Source: Paenibacillus sp. 598K (GTDB lineage Bacteria > Bacillota > Bacilli > Paenibacillales > Paenibacillaceae). Taken from it: a DNA stretch of 64,000 bases. The notes beneath the pieces were generated by a model, which saw only the letters and a program-made list of their open reading frames with translations, ran no database searches and had not been told where the DNA came from. Location: NCBI RefSeq assembly GCF_003851045.1, contig NZ_BFBX01000116.1:1-64000 (forward strand). The letters are read 5' to 3'. The position numbers were made by a program, and so were the translations under genes. Positions 32,383 to 42,070 of the stretch are shown in pieces. Position 1 is the stretch's first letter. Every line of letters begins with the position of its first letter.

Positions 32383-34533
32383 TCAGAGCGGGGCCGTCGC
32401 ACTATGATCATATGGGATGCTGTAACGGTAACGCTCGACGATCTCTCGCAGCGCCTGGAGACGGATCGGCTTGCTGATGAAGTCCTGCATCCCCGAGGCG
32501 ATGCACTTCTCCCGCTCGCCGCGCAGCACGTTGGCCGTCATCGCGACAATGACCGGTTGCTTCTCCGCTGGCACGCTGGAGATGATCTCGTGCGTCGCCT
32601 GGAATCCGTCCATGACCGGCATTTGGATATCCATCAGGATCAGGTTGTAGCCATGCTTACTGGCCCGCTCCCACGCCTCACGGCCATTGCTTACGACATC
32701 GGCGGTCAAGCCCAGCTTCTCCAGAAGACGCAGCGACAGCTTCTGATTGACCTCATTGTCGTCGGCGACGAGGATGCGATAGTCTTCAGGGGCGAGCTGG
32801 CGCGGATCTGGCAACAACGGCGGCGCCTCCGCAAGCTCCCCCTCATCCGCTCTCTCGTCCCCCTCGAGCAGGGCGGCAAAGGAGAAAGGTGCCGGCGCTC
32901 CCAGCTCCGGCTCGGGCGCCAGCCTTGGCTTGCGCTTGCGCAGCGGCAGCGAGAGGAGAAAGGTGGTGCCGTTCTCCCCCTCTTCGCCGTGCCGGGACTG
33001 CACGTAGATGGAGCCGCCCATCAGCTCGACCAGATTTTTGCTGATCGCCAGACCCAAGCCTGTGCCGCCGTACTTGCGCGACATCGAGGAGTCCAGTTGG
33101 GAGAAGGGCTGGAAGAGCAACGGCAGCTTATCCGCCGGGATGCCGACGCCTGTATCCTGCACCGCGATAGCGATGACAACCCCCTCCTCGCACTCCTCCT
33201 CCAAGGTCGCATGGACATGGACGCTGCCCTCCTCCGTGAACTTGACGGCATTGCCGACGAGGTTGATCAGCACCTGCCTCAGCTTGGTGACGTCGCCGAC
33301 CAGCTCGCTCGGGATCTGCGGGTCGATGAGCCAGGTCAGCTCCAGCTGATGGGACTTGGACTTGACGGTGAACAGGTCGAACGTCTCGCCGATGCAGGCC
33401 GACAGCTGGAACGGCACCTCCTCAAGCTCCATCTTGCCGGACTCGATCTTCGAGTAGTCGAGGATATCATTAATGACCAGCAGCAAAGCGTCCCCGCTCT
33501 TGTGGATAATGTCGGCATACTCCTGCTGCTCCTCGTTCAGCTCGGTCTCCATCAGCAGCGAGGTCATGCCGAGTACGCCGTTCATCGGCGTCCGGATCTC
33601 GTGGCTGACCATCGCCAGGAACTCCGTCTTGGCGCGGGCTGCGATCTCGGCGCGTTCCTTGGCCTCCACCAGCTCGCTCTCGAACTGCTTGCGCTGCGTA
33701 ATGTCGGCGACCGTACACGCATAGATCTCCTCGTCGTCGATGATCGCCTTGCCGATCTGGACCTCGGCATGGAAGAGGGTGCCGTCGCTGCGTCTGGGCA
33801 TGATCTCCCTCAGCTTGCCCGGCGTAGCCCCCGTCAGCGGACTGTTGGCATGGTCGTCATAGTCATACTCGGCGAAGCCCGGGATCAGCAGCTCGATCGA
33901 GCGGCCGATCACCTCCTCCTGCCGATACCCGAACATCCCCTCTAGCGCCGGATTGACGTCGAGGATCATGCCATGCTCGTCAAAGGTGATCATCGTATCG
34001 ATCGACGTCTCCCGGATGACGCGCGCCTGCGCCTCCGTCTTGCTCAGCATATAAGCGGTCCGCATTAGCTCGCGATTCATCTGCTCCAGCTCGACTGTCT
34101 TCTGATGGAGCAGCTCCGTCTGCAGCTGCAGCTTTTTGTTCGTAACGAACAAGCGGACGAAGCCCTCGATCTTGGTGCGCAGGATCTGCGGCACGAAAGG
34201 CTTGAGCATATAATCGATGGCCCCCACCGAATAGCCCGTATAAAAATGCTCCGACTCCTTGCTCGTCGCCGAGATGAAGATGATCGGGATCTCCTTGGTC
34301 TTCTCTCGCGACTTGATCAGCCGCGCCGTCTCGAAGCCGTCCATCCCGGGCATCTGCACATCCATGACGATCACCGCATAGTCGTCCTTGAGCAGACTGC
34401 GAAGCGCCTCTTCCCCCGAGAGGCACTTCACCAGATTGTATTCGCGGTTGCCCAGCACCGCTTCCAGGGCCAACAGGTTATCCGGGTTATCGTCCACCAG
34501 CAGAATATTGATTGGAAATTGTCCCGTTTCCAT
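32383..34533 (-). CDS. Hybrid histidine kinase REC-PAS-HisKA-HATPase-REC
   Basis: A 716-residue cytoplasmic phosphorelay protein. An N-terminal receiver (residues 8-125; Asp in VIVMDVQMP, Lys in MLKPF) is followed by a coiled coil, a PAS domain (about 175-290), HisKA with FLAMVSHEIRTPMNGVLGM, HATPase with DTGVGIP and GGTGLGLAIS, and a C-terminal receiver (about 590-705; LILMDIQMPVMDG, ISKP). No membrane segment is present. It is the third gene of a minus-strand operon with the CheR-like protein and the 1231-residue kinase. The REC-first layout suggests it receives phosphate from the upstream hybrid kinase. Confidence 0.92.
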   Translation of the reverse strand: METGQFPINILLVDDNPDNLLALEAVLGNREYNLVKCLSGEEALRSLLKDDYAVIVMDVQMPGMDGFETARLIKSREKTKEIPIIFISATSKESEHFYTGYSVGAIDYMLKPFVPQILRTKIEGFVRLFVTNKKLQLQTELLHQKTVELEQMNRELMRTAYMLSKTEAQARVIRETSIDTMITFDEHGMILDVNPALEGMFGYRQEEVIGRSIELLIPGFAEYDYDDHANSPLTGATPGKLREIMPRRSDGTLFHAEVQIGKAIIDDEEIYACTVADITQRKQFESELVEAKERAEIAARAKTEFLAMVSHEIRTPMNGVLGMTSLLMETELNEEQQEYADIIHKSGDALLLVINDILDYSKIESGKMELEEVPFQLSACIGETFDLFTVKSKSHQLELTWLIDPQIPSELVGDVTKLRQVLINLVGNAVKFTEEGSVHVHATLEEECEEGVVIAIAVQDTGVGIPADKLPLLFQPFSQLDSSMSRKYGGTGLGLAISKNLVELMGGSIYVQSRHGEEGENGTTFLLSLPLRKRKPRLAPEPELGAPAPFSFAALLEGDERADEGELAEAPPLLPDPRQLAPEDYRILVADDNEVNQKLSLRLLEKLGLTADVVSNGREAWERASKHGYNLILMDIQMPVMDGFQATHEIISSVPAEKQPVIVAMTANVLRGEREKCIASGMQDFISKPIRLQALREIVERYRYSIPYDHSATAPL

Positions 34534-34583
34534 GGCTCACCTTCCGTTTTTTGCCTTGTAACCATCTTTATGATCTCTATTGA

Positions 34584-35408
34584 TTATCTAATCTTCCGAT
34601 ACAGCCGATGTTGACCATCCAGCTCCTCGTAATCCTCCGCATGCGAGGTGAAGTTGATCGACTCCTTGGTGCCCAGGTTGAGTACGCCGAATATGCTCAG
34701 ACTGTCATACAGCAGCCGGTGCACATGATCCTGCAGCTGCTTGTTGAAATAGATCATCACATTGCGGCACAGGATGAGATTAAATTCGTTAAATGAACCG
34801 TCCGTCACCAGGTTATGCTGGCCGAACACCATGTTCTTTTTCAGGAAGGAGTGGAAGATCACCGAGTCGTAGCGGGCGGTATAATAATCGGAAAACGCCT
34901 CGCTCCCGCCCGCTTCCATGTAGTTGCGCGTATAGAGCTGCATCCGCTCCAATGGGAACACCCCTTCGCGTGCAACATCCAGAACCTCGGCATTGGTGTC
35001 GGTCGCATAGATGCGCGTCTTGTCATAGAGCCCGGCCTCGTAGAGCAGGATGGCCATCGAGTAGACCTCCTCGCCCGTCGAGCAGCCGGCATGCCAGACG
35101 CGGATGAACGGATAGGTGCGAAGGATCGGCACGACCTGGGTGCGGAACATCCGGAACACCTCGGGGTCCCGGAACATCTCTGTCACATGAATCGTCATAT
35201 CGGCCAACAGCCGATTCATACAGGCTCGATCGTGGATGACCCGCTCCGCCAGTCCGGTGATCGTCTCCAGCCGCTCCGCGTGGACGCGATGCCAGATTCG
35301 TCTGCGGATCGAGGAGTAGGCATAATTGCGGAAGTCATGTCCGTACAGTCTGAATATCGCCTCCAGCAGCATCTCGATCTCGACGCGTTCGCGTTCTTCG
35401 GCTTCCAT
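34584..35408 (-). CDS. CheR-type protein-glutamate methyltransferase
   Basis: A 274-residue SAM-dependent methyltransferase of the CheR family: an N-terminal helical domain (YAYSSIRRRIWHRV), then the SAM site WHAGCSTGEEVYSMAI, ATDTN and LILCRNVMIYFN. The ATG at 35408 follows a GGGGGA site; the longer frame to 35513 overlaps the kinase gene upstream. It lies between two hybrid kinases without any cheB or receptor gene. In related signalling operons CheR-like proteins modify receptor-like kinases, and the MCP-like sensor region of the neighbouring kinase is a plausible target (inference). Confidence 0.9.
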   Translation of the reverse strand: MEAEERERVEIEMLLEAIFRLYGHDFRNYAYSSIRRRIWHRVHAERLETITGLAERVIHDRACMNRLLADMTIHVTEMFRDPEVFRMFRTQVVPILRTYPFIRVWHAGCSTGEEVYSMAILLYEAGLYDKTRIYATDTNAEVLDVAREGVFPLERMQLYTRNYMEAGGSEAFSDYYTARYDSVIFHSFLKKNMVFGQHNLVTDGSFNEFNLILCRNVMIYFNKQLQDHVHRLLYDSLSIFGVLNLGTKESINFTSHAEDYEELDGQHRLYRKIR

Positions 35409-35422
35409 CGCTTCTCCCCCGT

Positions 35423-38400
35423 TTACTTGTACAACCAGACTCTCATCAGGGAGAGCAGCTGCTCGGTATTGACCGGTTTGGCGATATAATCCGACGCGCC
35501 GGCCTCGATACACTTGTCGCGATCATCCTTCATCGCCTTGGCCGTAATCGCGATGATCGGCAGCTTCTCGTACTTGGGCATGCTGCGGATCTCGCGCATC
35601 GTCTCATAGCCGTCCATCTCCGGCATCATGATGTCCATCAGCACCAGGTCAAAGCCGCCCGGCTTCTCCAGCTGCTGCAGCGCCTCCACGCCATTCTCGG
35701 CAAATGTGATGTTCATCTTGTAGTTCTCCAGCACGCTCGAGAGCGCGAACACATTGCGCACATCGTCGTCGACGATGAGGATGTTGCGGCCTTCGAAAAT
35801 CGACTCCATATTATGCAGCTTACGCAGCATGTTGCGCTTATCCTCCGGCATATCCGCCTCGACGCGGTGGAGGAAGAGCGTCGTCTCGTCGAGCAGCCGC
35901 TCCGGCGACTTGACGTCCTTGACGATGATCGTCCCCGCATACCGCTTCAGCTGCAGCTCTTCCTTCTTATCGAGCTCGCGTCCCGTATAGACGATGACCG
36001 GCAGATCGCCGAGCGTCTCCTCCTTGCGGATCGCATCGAGCAGCTCGAACCCGGAGATGTCCGGCAGCCCGAGATCGAGCACCATGCAGTCGTAATGGGC
36101 GCTGCGCAGCTCGGAGAGCGCCTCGCGTCCGGTCGACACAGCGGTGATCAGCACATCGTCATGACCGATCAGCTCGACGATGCTGTTGCGCTGCGTCGGA
36201 TCGTCCTCTACGACGAGCAGCCGCTTCAGATCGCGCTCGAGGAACCCTTCGATCTGCGAGAACACCTGCTCCAGATTGTCCTTGCTCGCGGGCTTCTTCA
36301 GATACGCGATCGCGCCCATCGCCAGACCATGCTGGATATCGTCGACGACCGAGATGACATGCACCGGGATGTGCCGCGTCTCTGCGTGATGCTTGAGCTG
36401 ATTGAGTACAGCCCAGCCGTCCAGCACCGGGAGCTGGATGTCCAGCAGGATCGCATCCGGGCTATAGGTGCGGGCGTAGGACAGCCCTTTGTCCCCTTGC
36501 ATGGCGACGATTCCCTTGAAGCCACGGCTGCGAGCGATGTCGAGCAGGACGCGGGCAAAATGCACATCGTCCTCGATGATCAGCACGACCTTGTCGCCCT
36601 CCTGGAGCTGCTCGGCGTCGTCCTCGATCTTGGCGGACGGCTTCGGCGGCAGCGCGACGCTGTCCCGCTCGCGAGCTGGCGCTGCCTGGACGGTCGAATC
36701 TTCGAGCGTATCGGCCAGCGCCGACGCCGCCAGGACGTTGTCGTGAAGCTCGCTGGAGCCGGACTCTGCGGCCACTAGGAACTCAGGCAGGTACAGCGTA
36801 AAGGTGCTGCCCTCGCCTTCCTTGCTGCAGAGGGTAATCGTCCCGCCCAGCAAGCCCGCCAGCTCGCGGCTGATCGCCAGCCCGAGGCCGGTGCCGCCAT
36901 AGATGCGGCTCGTCGTGCCGTCGACCTGCTGGAATGCCTCGAAGATGAGCTGTTGCTTGTCCTCAGGGATGCCGATGCCCGAATCCTTCACCTCAAAGGC
37001 GATCATCTGATCGTCGCTGCGGTTGGTCTCCTCCGGGCTTGCCGGACGGATCGTCAGCGTCACCGCGCCTTGCTGGGTGAACTTAAAGGCGTTGGAGAGC
37101 AGGTTTTTGAGGATCTGCTTGACGCGATGACTGTCGGTATAGATCTGCTCAGGCAGCTCCGAATACAGCTCGGTCTCGAAACGCAGCCCTTTTTGCAGGC
37201 TGACCGGCGTGAAGCTGCGGCGCAGATACAGGTCAAGCTCGGCGATCGGCAGATGCTCGATGACGATATCCATCTTGCCGGCGCTGATCTTGGACAGATC
37301 GAGGATCTCGTCGATCAGCTTCAGCAGATCGTTGCCCGAGGCATAGATCGTGCCGGCGAACTCCAGCTGCTTGGGTGTCAGATTACCCTCCTTGTTGTCC
37401 ATCAGCATCTGGGAGAGGATGAGCAGGCTGTTCAGCGGCGTACGCAACTCATGGGACATATTGGTGAGGAACTCCGACTTGTACTTGGAGGAGAGCGCCA
37501 GCTGGACCGTCTGCTTCTCCAGCGCCTGCCGCGTCTTCTCGACCTGCTCATGCTTCTCCTCGGTACGCTTCATCTGCAGCTCCAGCAGATGCGTCTTCTG
37601 CAGCAGCTCTTCATTGCTCTGCTCCAGCTCCTCCTGCTGGCTCTGCAGCAGCTCCTCGGACTTCTTGAGCTGTCGGGTCTGCTCCTCGAGCCGCTCGTTG
37701 GAGCTGCGCAGCTCCTCCTGCTGACTGAGCAGTTCCTCGGACTGGGCCTGCAGCTCCTCGCTCAGCGTCTGCGACTCGCGCAGCAGCTCCTCGACCCGCA
37801 TGCGTCCGAACAGATTGTTCAGGACGATGCCCAGACTCTCGACCGTCTCCTCCAGCAACTGCTTCTCCACCGAGGTGAACGACCGCAAAGAGGCCAGCTC
37901 CAGTACGCCGAGCAGTTCGCCCTGATATTGCACCGGATAGAGCGTCAGCTGTCTAGGCTGCGTCTCGCCGGTGCCCGAGCCGATCTTCACATAGTCGGCA
38001 GGCAGCTCCTGCAGCTCGATGATCCGCCCGTCTGCGGCGCATTGACCGACCAGCCCCTGGCCGATCACGAAGGTCGCGCGCAGCGCCTCCTCGTCATGGA
38101 AGGCATAGCTGCCCTGCAAACGCAGCGTCTGCCGGGCGCCCTGGCCTTCGCGGATATAGAGCGCGCCGTAGCTCGCTCCCGTCAGCGGAGCCAGCTCCTG
38201 CACGAAGTTGCGGCTCATCTTGCCCAGATCGATCTGGCTCTGGATCGCCATCACGGTCTGCGTCAGATGGGTTTTGACCCAGGCGTCCTCCTCCATCTGC
38301 TTGTTGTAGCGCAGCTCATATTCGCTTTTTTGCTCCAGACTTTCGGCCAGCGTATTGAATACCCGGCCGACATCGCCGAACTCGTCATTCGCCAGATGCT

Positions 38401-39118
38401 CCACGCGCGAGGTCGGATCGACTGTCCCCTGGGCGAACCCGCGGATCATCGCCGAGAGACTTCCCAGGCCTCGACCGACATTGCGCATATTCCACAGCAT
38501 CGCCAGGATCCCGAGCAGTAAGCCGGACGTGGCGACTGCGATCATGATCATGAGCGCTCGCGCATTGGTTGCGATCGCCGACGTGAAGCCGCTCTCTACG
38601 AACTGGCTGTGATAGACGGCCAGCTCGTTTGTTTTGGCGATGAGCTCATTCTCGTAGCGCTCTCCGTCGGCGCGTTGCAGAGCCAGCGCTTCTGCGGCGC
38701 TGCCGTTCTGGATCTGCCCGAGCAGTTCTGCCGTGAAGCGAGCATATTGGGCATGCGCGCTCTCCACCTGGGTGAGGAGCTGCAGCTCATTGGCGGAGAC
38801 GTCCCCTGTTCCCCGCGCCATCGTCTTCAGCTCGGCGAAGGCGCCGGTCGCAGCGTCAGACAGCTCTGCTACCACAGGCATGGCGAGGCTGACATTTTCG
38901 GTTGTCGGGTTGAGCAGCAGGTTGGAGATTTCCTTGGCCAGCTCATTGGCTTGCCCCCGTGCCTCGTAGGCTAGCTCCATCTTCACATACCGCTCGTTGT
39001 ACATTTCCTTCATTTGAGTGCTCAGTCCGACAGTATTGCTGATGCCGACGCCGGCCATCACCAGCAGCAGCGCGATCATAATCGCGGAGCTGATGATCAA
39101 TTTCGTTTTGATCTTCAT
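35423..39118 (-). CDS. Giant hybrid histidine kinase: sensor-HAMP-GAF-HK with three receivers
   Basis: A 1231-residue membrane kinase. The start is the ATG at 39118, seven bases after AGGAG. Order: membrane helix (8-26), four-helix-type extracellular sensor (27-186), second helix (188-209), HAMP (210-265), GAF (290-435), a long Glu/Gln-rich coiled coil (440-545), HisKA (His556 in TNMSHELRTPLNSLL), HATPase (660-780; DSGIGIP, GGTGLGLAIS) and three receivers (about 843-955, 966-1075 and 1112-1225) with acceptor aspartates in LLDIQLP, VLDLGLP and LMDIMMP. The first two receivers have less typical acidic pockets and Lys regions. First gene of a three-gene operon; the ligand is unknown. Confidence 0.93.
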   Translation of the reverse strand: MKIKTKLIISSAIMIALLLVMAGVGISNTVGLSTQMKEMYNERYVKMELAYEARGQANELAKEISNLLLNPTTENVSLAMPVVAELSDAATGAFAELKTMARGTGDVSANELQLLTQVESAHAQYARFTAELLGQIQNGSAAEALALQRADGERYENELIAKTNELAVYHSQFVESGFTSAIATNARALMIMIAVATSGLLLGILAMLWNMRNVGRGLGSLSAMIRGFAQGTVDPTSRVEHLANDEFGDVGRVFNTLAESLEQKSEYELRYNKQMEEDAWVKTHLTQTVMAIQSQIDLGKMSRNFVQELAPLTGASYGALYIREGQGARQTLRLQGSYAFHDEEALRATFVIGQGLVGQCAADGRIIELQELPADYVKIGSGTGETQPRQLTLYPVQYQGELLGVLELASLRSFTSVEKQLLEETVESLGIVLNNLFGRMRVEELLRESQTLSEELQAQSEELLSQQEELRSSNERLEEQTRQLKKSEELLQSQQEELEQSNEELLQKTHLLELQMKRTEEKHEQVEKTRQALEKQTVQLALSSKYKSEFLTNMSHELRTPLNSLLILSQMLMDNKEGNLTPKQLEFAGTIYASGNDLLKLIDEILDLSKISAGKMDIVIEHLPIAELDLYLRRSFTPVSLQKGLRFETELYSELPEQIYTDSHRVKQILKNLLSNAFKFTQQGAVTLTIRPASPEETNRSDDQMIAFEVKDSGIGIPEDKQQLIFEAFQQVDGTTSRIYGGTGLGLAISRELAGLLGGTITLCSKEGEGSTFTLYLPEFLVAAESGSSELHDNVLAASALADTLEDSTVQAAPARERDSVALPPKPSAKIEDDAEQLQEGDKVVLIIEDDVHFARVLLDIARSRGFKGIVAMQGDKGLSYARTYSPDAILLDIQLPVLDGWAVLNQLKHHAETRHIPVHVISVVDDIQHGLAMGAIAYLKKPASKDNLEQVFSQIEGFLERDLKRLLVVEDDPTQRNSIVELIGHDDVLITAVSTGREALSELRSAHYDCMVLDLGLPDISGFELLDAIRKEETLGDLPVIVYTGRELDKKEELQLKRYAGTIIVKDVKSPERLLDETTLFLHRVEADMPEDKRNMLRKLHNMESIFEGRNILIVDDDVRNVFALSSVLENYKMNITFAENGVEALQQLEKPGGFDLVLMDIMMPEMDGYETMREIRSMPKYEKLPIIAITAKAMKDDRDKCIEAGASDYIAKPVNTEQLLSLMRVWLYK

Positions 39119-39209
39119 GCCCATGCTCCTCGCTTCTCTATCTATTACTATGCTCGCTGCAGCCGATGAACACTGGGCGCCTAGACGAACCTCCTGAACA
39201 CGCAAATAG

Positions 39210-39238
39210 AAGACAAGCCTTCATAGAAGACTTGTCTT
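39210..39238 (-). terminator. Hairpin downstream of the YflT-like gene
   Basis: AGACAAG...CTTGTCT surrounds CTTC-ATA-GAAG. It lies about 30 bp past the stop codon at 39269. The following T content on the minus strand is modest. Confidence 0.5.
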
Positions 39239-39268
39239 GCCATCTGGTCAGCGGTGTCGCGACTGGAC

Positions 39269-39595
39269 TCAATGTACGGTTGCTATGACGAGCACTTTGC
39301 CCCGGTCAAGCTCCGATTCATATTGGTCGGCTTCCGCCTTCGACATCCCGACGGATTCCATCTTGGCCCGCAGCTCGTCGCCGCGGCTTCTGAACAGATT
39401 GGCCATGGAGTTGAATACGCCTTCCTCCGACATACCGATCTTGTTCGTGTTAGTGGCTTCCTTCAGCGAGTCGGTCTGATCGCTGTCGTGAGCCAGCACG
39501 TAGATATCCTCCTGGCTATAGCCTCGAGCATTCAGCTCGCGCACTGCGTTGATCGCAGCCATTCCGTTATCGACAATCTGTACATTCGGTCTCAT
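39269..39595 (-). CDS. General stress protein, YflT/17M-like
   Basis: A 108-residue protein with the heat-induced stress protein YflT domain: an N-terminal IVDNGMAAINAVREL, then YSQEDIYVLAHDS and a C-terminal DRGKVLVIATV strand. Family members in bacilli belong to the SigB general stress regulon; the biochemical role is unknown. GGAGGAG precedes the ATG. It is monocistronic, with a hairpin downstream. Confidence 0.85.
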   Translation of the reverse strand: MRPNVQIVDNGMAAINAVRELNARGYSQEDIYVLAHDSDQTDSLKEATNTNKIGMSEEGVFNSMANLFRSRGDELRAKMESVGMSKAEADQYESELDRGKVLVIATVH

Positions 39596-39728
39596 GATTC
39601 TTCTCCTCCATCCATCCGATATTATTTTTTGTTATGCCTTGACCAGCATAGCTCTCATTACCACTGGCCTAGCGGATTAAAACAATCGAAGCCAGGTATT
39701 TTTTGGGGATCGCGGGACTATGCGTCGA

Positions 39729-40484
39729 TCAACTGGAGGCCGCCCAATACACCTCGAGGGTGGACAGGGCGCTGCCCCCTTCATCCGTGAACAGCTTGAG
39801 CGCGAGCGGCCCCCTAACATACACCAGCCCGTCATCGGCGACGTGATCCGGCTCGCCCAGCAGCTCGCGCAGCTGCGCCAGCGCAAGCAGCGCCTCTGTA
39901 TCCCCGAGCCGGACCGATCCGGCCGATGCCGGCACGACGACATAATCGACCAAGCCTTCATACAGCCCGACCGTCAGCTTGGGATAATGAACCTCCTCGG
40001 TACCGAGCAGCTCGTCGGTCGTCCGTTCCGTCGGCTCACCGAGCGCTGCCAGCACATCCGATAGATCGCCATCCATCGCCACCCCGTTGATCGTCTCGAA
40101 TCGGACCTCCGGCGCAGGCGCTTCGGGCTCGGATGCCTCGGGCTCGGATGCCTCGGGCTCGGACGCTCCGGTTTGGAACGCTTCGGGAGCCGAGACTCCC
40201 GGATGGAGCGACGCGCGATCGGACTCCTCAGGAGCGGCCGCCTCGGGAGTGAGCGCTGCCTCGCGCTCTGGCGACTTCACCTCGGCGTCGTCGCTCGGCC
40301 CGTATCCATCCTCTGGAATGTCGGATGGCGAGACGGTGGATGCATAGGGGGCAATCGCTGTATCCGTCTCCATGACTTCCAGTGCCAAGACGGGGTTATC
40401 GTATAGGAATACCGGCGCTTGCGCCGCTGGAGAGATCGTCGACAGGCCAAGGATCATCACCGCTGCAAAGGTCCATTTGAGCAT
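39729..40484 (-). CDS. Exported protein with Ser-Glu-Pro repeat linker
   Basis: A 251-residue exported protein. A signal peptide (MLKWTFAAVMILGLSTISPA, cleavage near AQA) is followed by an acidic low-complexity linker (about 40-125) with tandem ASEPE units and then a globular domain (about 125-250; INGVAMDGDLSDVLAALGEP, LLGEPDHVADDGLVYVRG). That domain contains two GEP-type short repeats reminiscent of SmpA/BamE-like or copper-amine-oxidase-N-like exodomains, but no family is certain. The ATG at 40484 gives a normal signal peptide; an ATG at 40529 also has a good ribosome site. Confidence 0.65.
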   Translation of the reverse strand: MLKWTFAAVMILGLSTISPAAQAPVFLYDNPVLALEVMETDTAIAPYASTVSPSDIPEDGYGPSDDAEVKSPEREAALTPEAAAPEESDRASLHPGVSAPEAFQTGASEPEASEPEASEPEAPAPEVRFETINGVAMDGDLSDVLAALGEPTERTTDELLGTEEVHYPKLTVGLYEGLVDYVVVPASAGSVRLGDTEALLALAQLRELLGEPDHVADDGLVYVRGPLALKLFTDEGGSALSTLEVYWAASS

Positions 40485-40566
40485 ACCAGTCACCCTTTCC
40501 GTCTCGCTGTCGCTTTTGTTGGTTTCCATTATTACCCTCGCCCGGAAACCGCGAAACAACACAGCA

Positions 40567-40596
40567 AAACGGCGAGCCCTCAGGTGCTCGCCGTTC
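40567..40596 (-). terminator. Terminator of glgBA
   Basis: AACGGCGAG/CTCGCCGTT has a 10-base loop, followed on the minus strand by TTTTGC; it lies 26 bp past the glgA stop codon. Confidence 0.7.
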
Positions 40597-40621
40597 TCTC
40601 CCGGGGATGTCCCCCGCTGCG

Positions 40622-42070
40622 CTAACTCGCCGTCTCTTGCTCGCCGACGATCGCTTCATACAGCGCCTTGTACTGGGCTGCCGACTGCGACCAGCTGTAA
40701 TCAGCGCTCATCGCCTGCTCGACCAACTGCTGCCAGACCGGCGTGTCGTAAAAAGATAAGGCATAACGAATCGTATGCAGCATATCATGAGCATTGTAGT
40801 TTGTGAAGGAGAAGCCGTTGCCTGTGCCTTCGAATTCATTGTATGCCTGCACCGTATCGACGAGCCCTCCGGTCTCGCGGACGATCGGGATGCTGCCGTA
40901 GCGCAGCGCTAGCAGCTGGCTGAGCCCGCACGGCTCGAAGCGCGACGGCATCAGGAACAGGTCGGAGGAGGCGTAGATCTGGCGAGCCAACCGCTCGTCG
41001 AAACGGACCTGCACAGCCAGCTTATCCGGGTGGTGATGCGCTTTGTCGAGCAGCAGTCCCTCATAGTGCGGGTCGCCGCTGCCGAGGATCGCCAGTTGGA
41101 CGTTGTCCTCCTGCAGCATCTCATCGAGCACGCGCGCCAGCAGATCGAGCCCCTTCTGGTCGGTGAGCCTCGTCACCATGCCGATGAGCGGCACCTGCTT
41201 GTCCTGCGCCAGGCCGAGCACGCGCTGCAGCTCCGTTTTGTTCGCCCGTTTCTTGTCGATATCCGAGCTGTATTTCAGGAAAATATGCGGATCGGTCGCC
41301 GGATCGTAGGACTGCTCGTCGATGCCGTTGACGATCCCGCTCATCCGGTCGCCGAGCCAGCGCAACGCGCCATCGAGTCCTTCGCCGTAGTACGGCGTGC
41401 GGATCTCGTCGGCATAGGTCTGACTCACCGTCGTCACCCGGTCGGAGTAGACGATGCCGCCCTTCATGAAGCTGACGCCGCCCTGGTACTCCAGACGCTC
41501 CGGATGGAACGCCTCATGATCGAGCCCGAGCAGGTCGCCCAGCGTCTCGTACGGGAAGACGCCCTGGAACTGCAGATTATGGATCGTGTAGACGGTGCGG
41601 ATGTCCCGGTAGAACGGATCGTGACGGTAATGCTTGTCCAGCAGCGGCGCGACCATCCCTGTATGCCAGTCATGGCTATGGATGATATCCGGCTGGAAGG
41701 CGACATGCGGCAGCGCCTCGAGGATCGCCCGATCCAGGAAGGCGAACCGTTCGCCATCGTCATAGTGACCATAGGCGGTATCGCGGGCGCCGAAGTAATA
41801 TTCATTGTCGAGGAAATAGAACTGCACGCCCTCATGCATCAGCTCAAACAATCCGCAATAGACTTGGCGCCAGCCGACTGGCACCTCGATCGCTTTGATG
41901 AAGCGCATTGCCAAGCGATGGGACTCTGCGATGGTTTTGTACTTGGGCATCATCACTCTTACGTCAACGCCGCTCGCGAGCAGCGCCTTCGGCAGCGCCG
42001 ATACGACGTCGGCCAGACCGCCCGTCTTCATAAACGGACTTCCTTCGGCAGCGGCAAATAATACTTTCAT
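40622..42070 (-). CDS. glgA: Glycogen synthase (ADP-glucose)
   Basis: A GT5 glucosyltransferase that extends alpha-1,4-glucan from ADP-glucose. The 482-residue protein starts MKVLFAAAEGSPFMKTGGLADV, with the ADP-glucose-binding KTGGL motif at residues 15-19, and has the C-terminal GT-B signature PSRFEPCGLSQLLALRYG. The ATG at 42070 overlaps the glgB stop codon by four bases, so translation is coupled. The ribosome site GGAGAGGGG lies inside glgB. Confidence 0.95.
   Translation of the reverse strand: MKVLFAAAEGSPFMKTGGLADVVSALPKALLASGVDVRVMMPKYKTIAESHRLAMRFIKAIEVPVGWRQVYCGLFELMHEGVQFYFLDNEYYFGARDTAYGHYDDGERFAFLDRAILEALPHVAFQPDIIHSHDWHTGMVAPLLDKHYRHDPFYRDIRTVYTIHNLQFQGVFPYETLGDLLGLDHEAFHPERLEYQGGVSFMKGGIVYSDRVTTVSQTYADEIRTPYYGEGLDGALRWLGDRMSGIVNGIDEQSYDPATDPHIFLKYSSDIDKKRANKTELQRVLGLAQDKQVPLIGMVTRLTDQKGLDLLARVLDEMLQEDNVQLAILGSGDPHYEGLLLDKAHHHPDKLAVQVRFDERLARQIYASSDLFLMPSRFEPCGLSQLLALRYGSIPIVRETGGLVDTVQAYNEFEGTGNGFSFTNYNAHDMLHTIRYALSFYDTPVWQQLVEQAMSADYSWSQSAAQYKALYEAIVGEQETAS

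Noticed and set aside
36953-38521. 522-codon plus-strand frame inside the giant kinase gene
   Set aside because: It is antisense to well-conserved GAF/HisKA domains, is Leu/Gln-rich from reversed Glu/Gln coiled-coil codons, and has no start signal.
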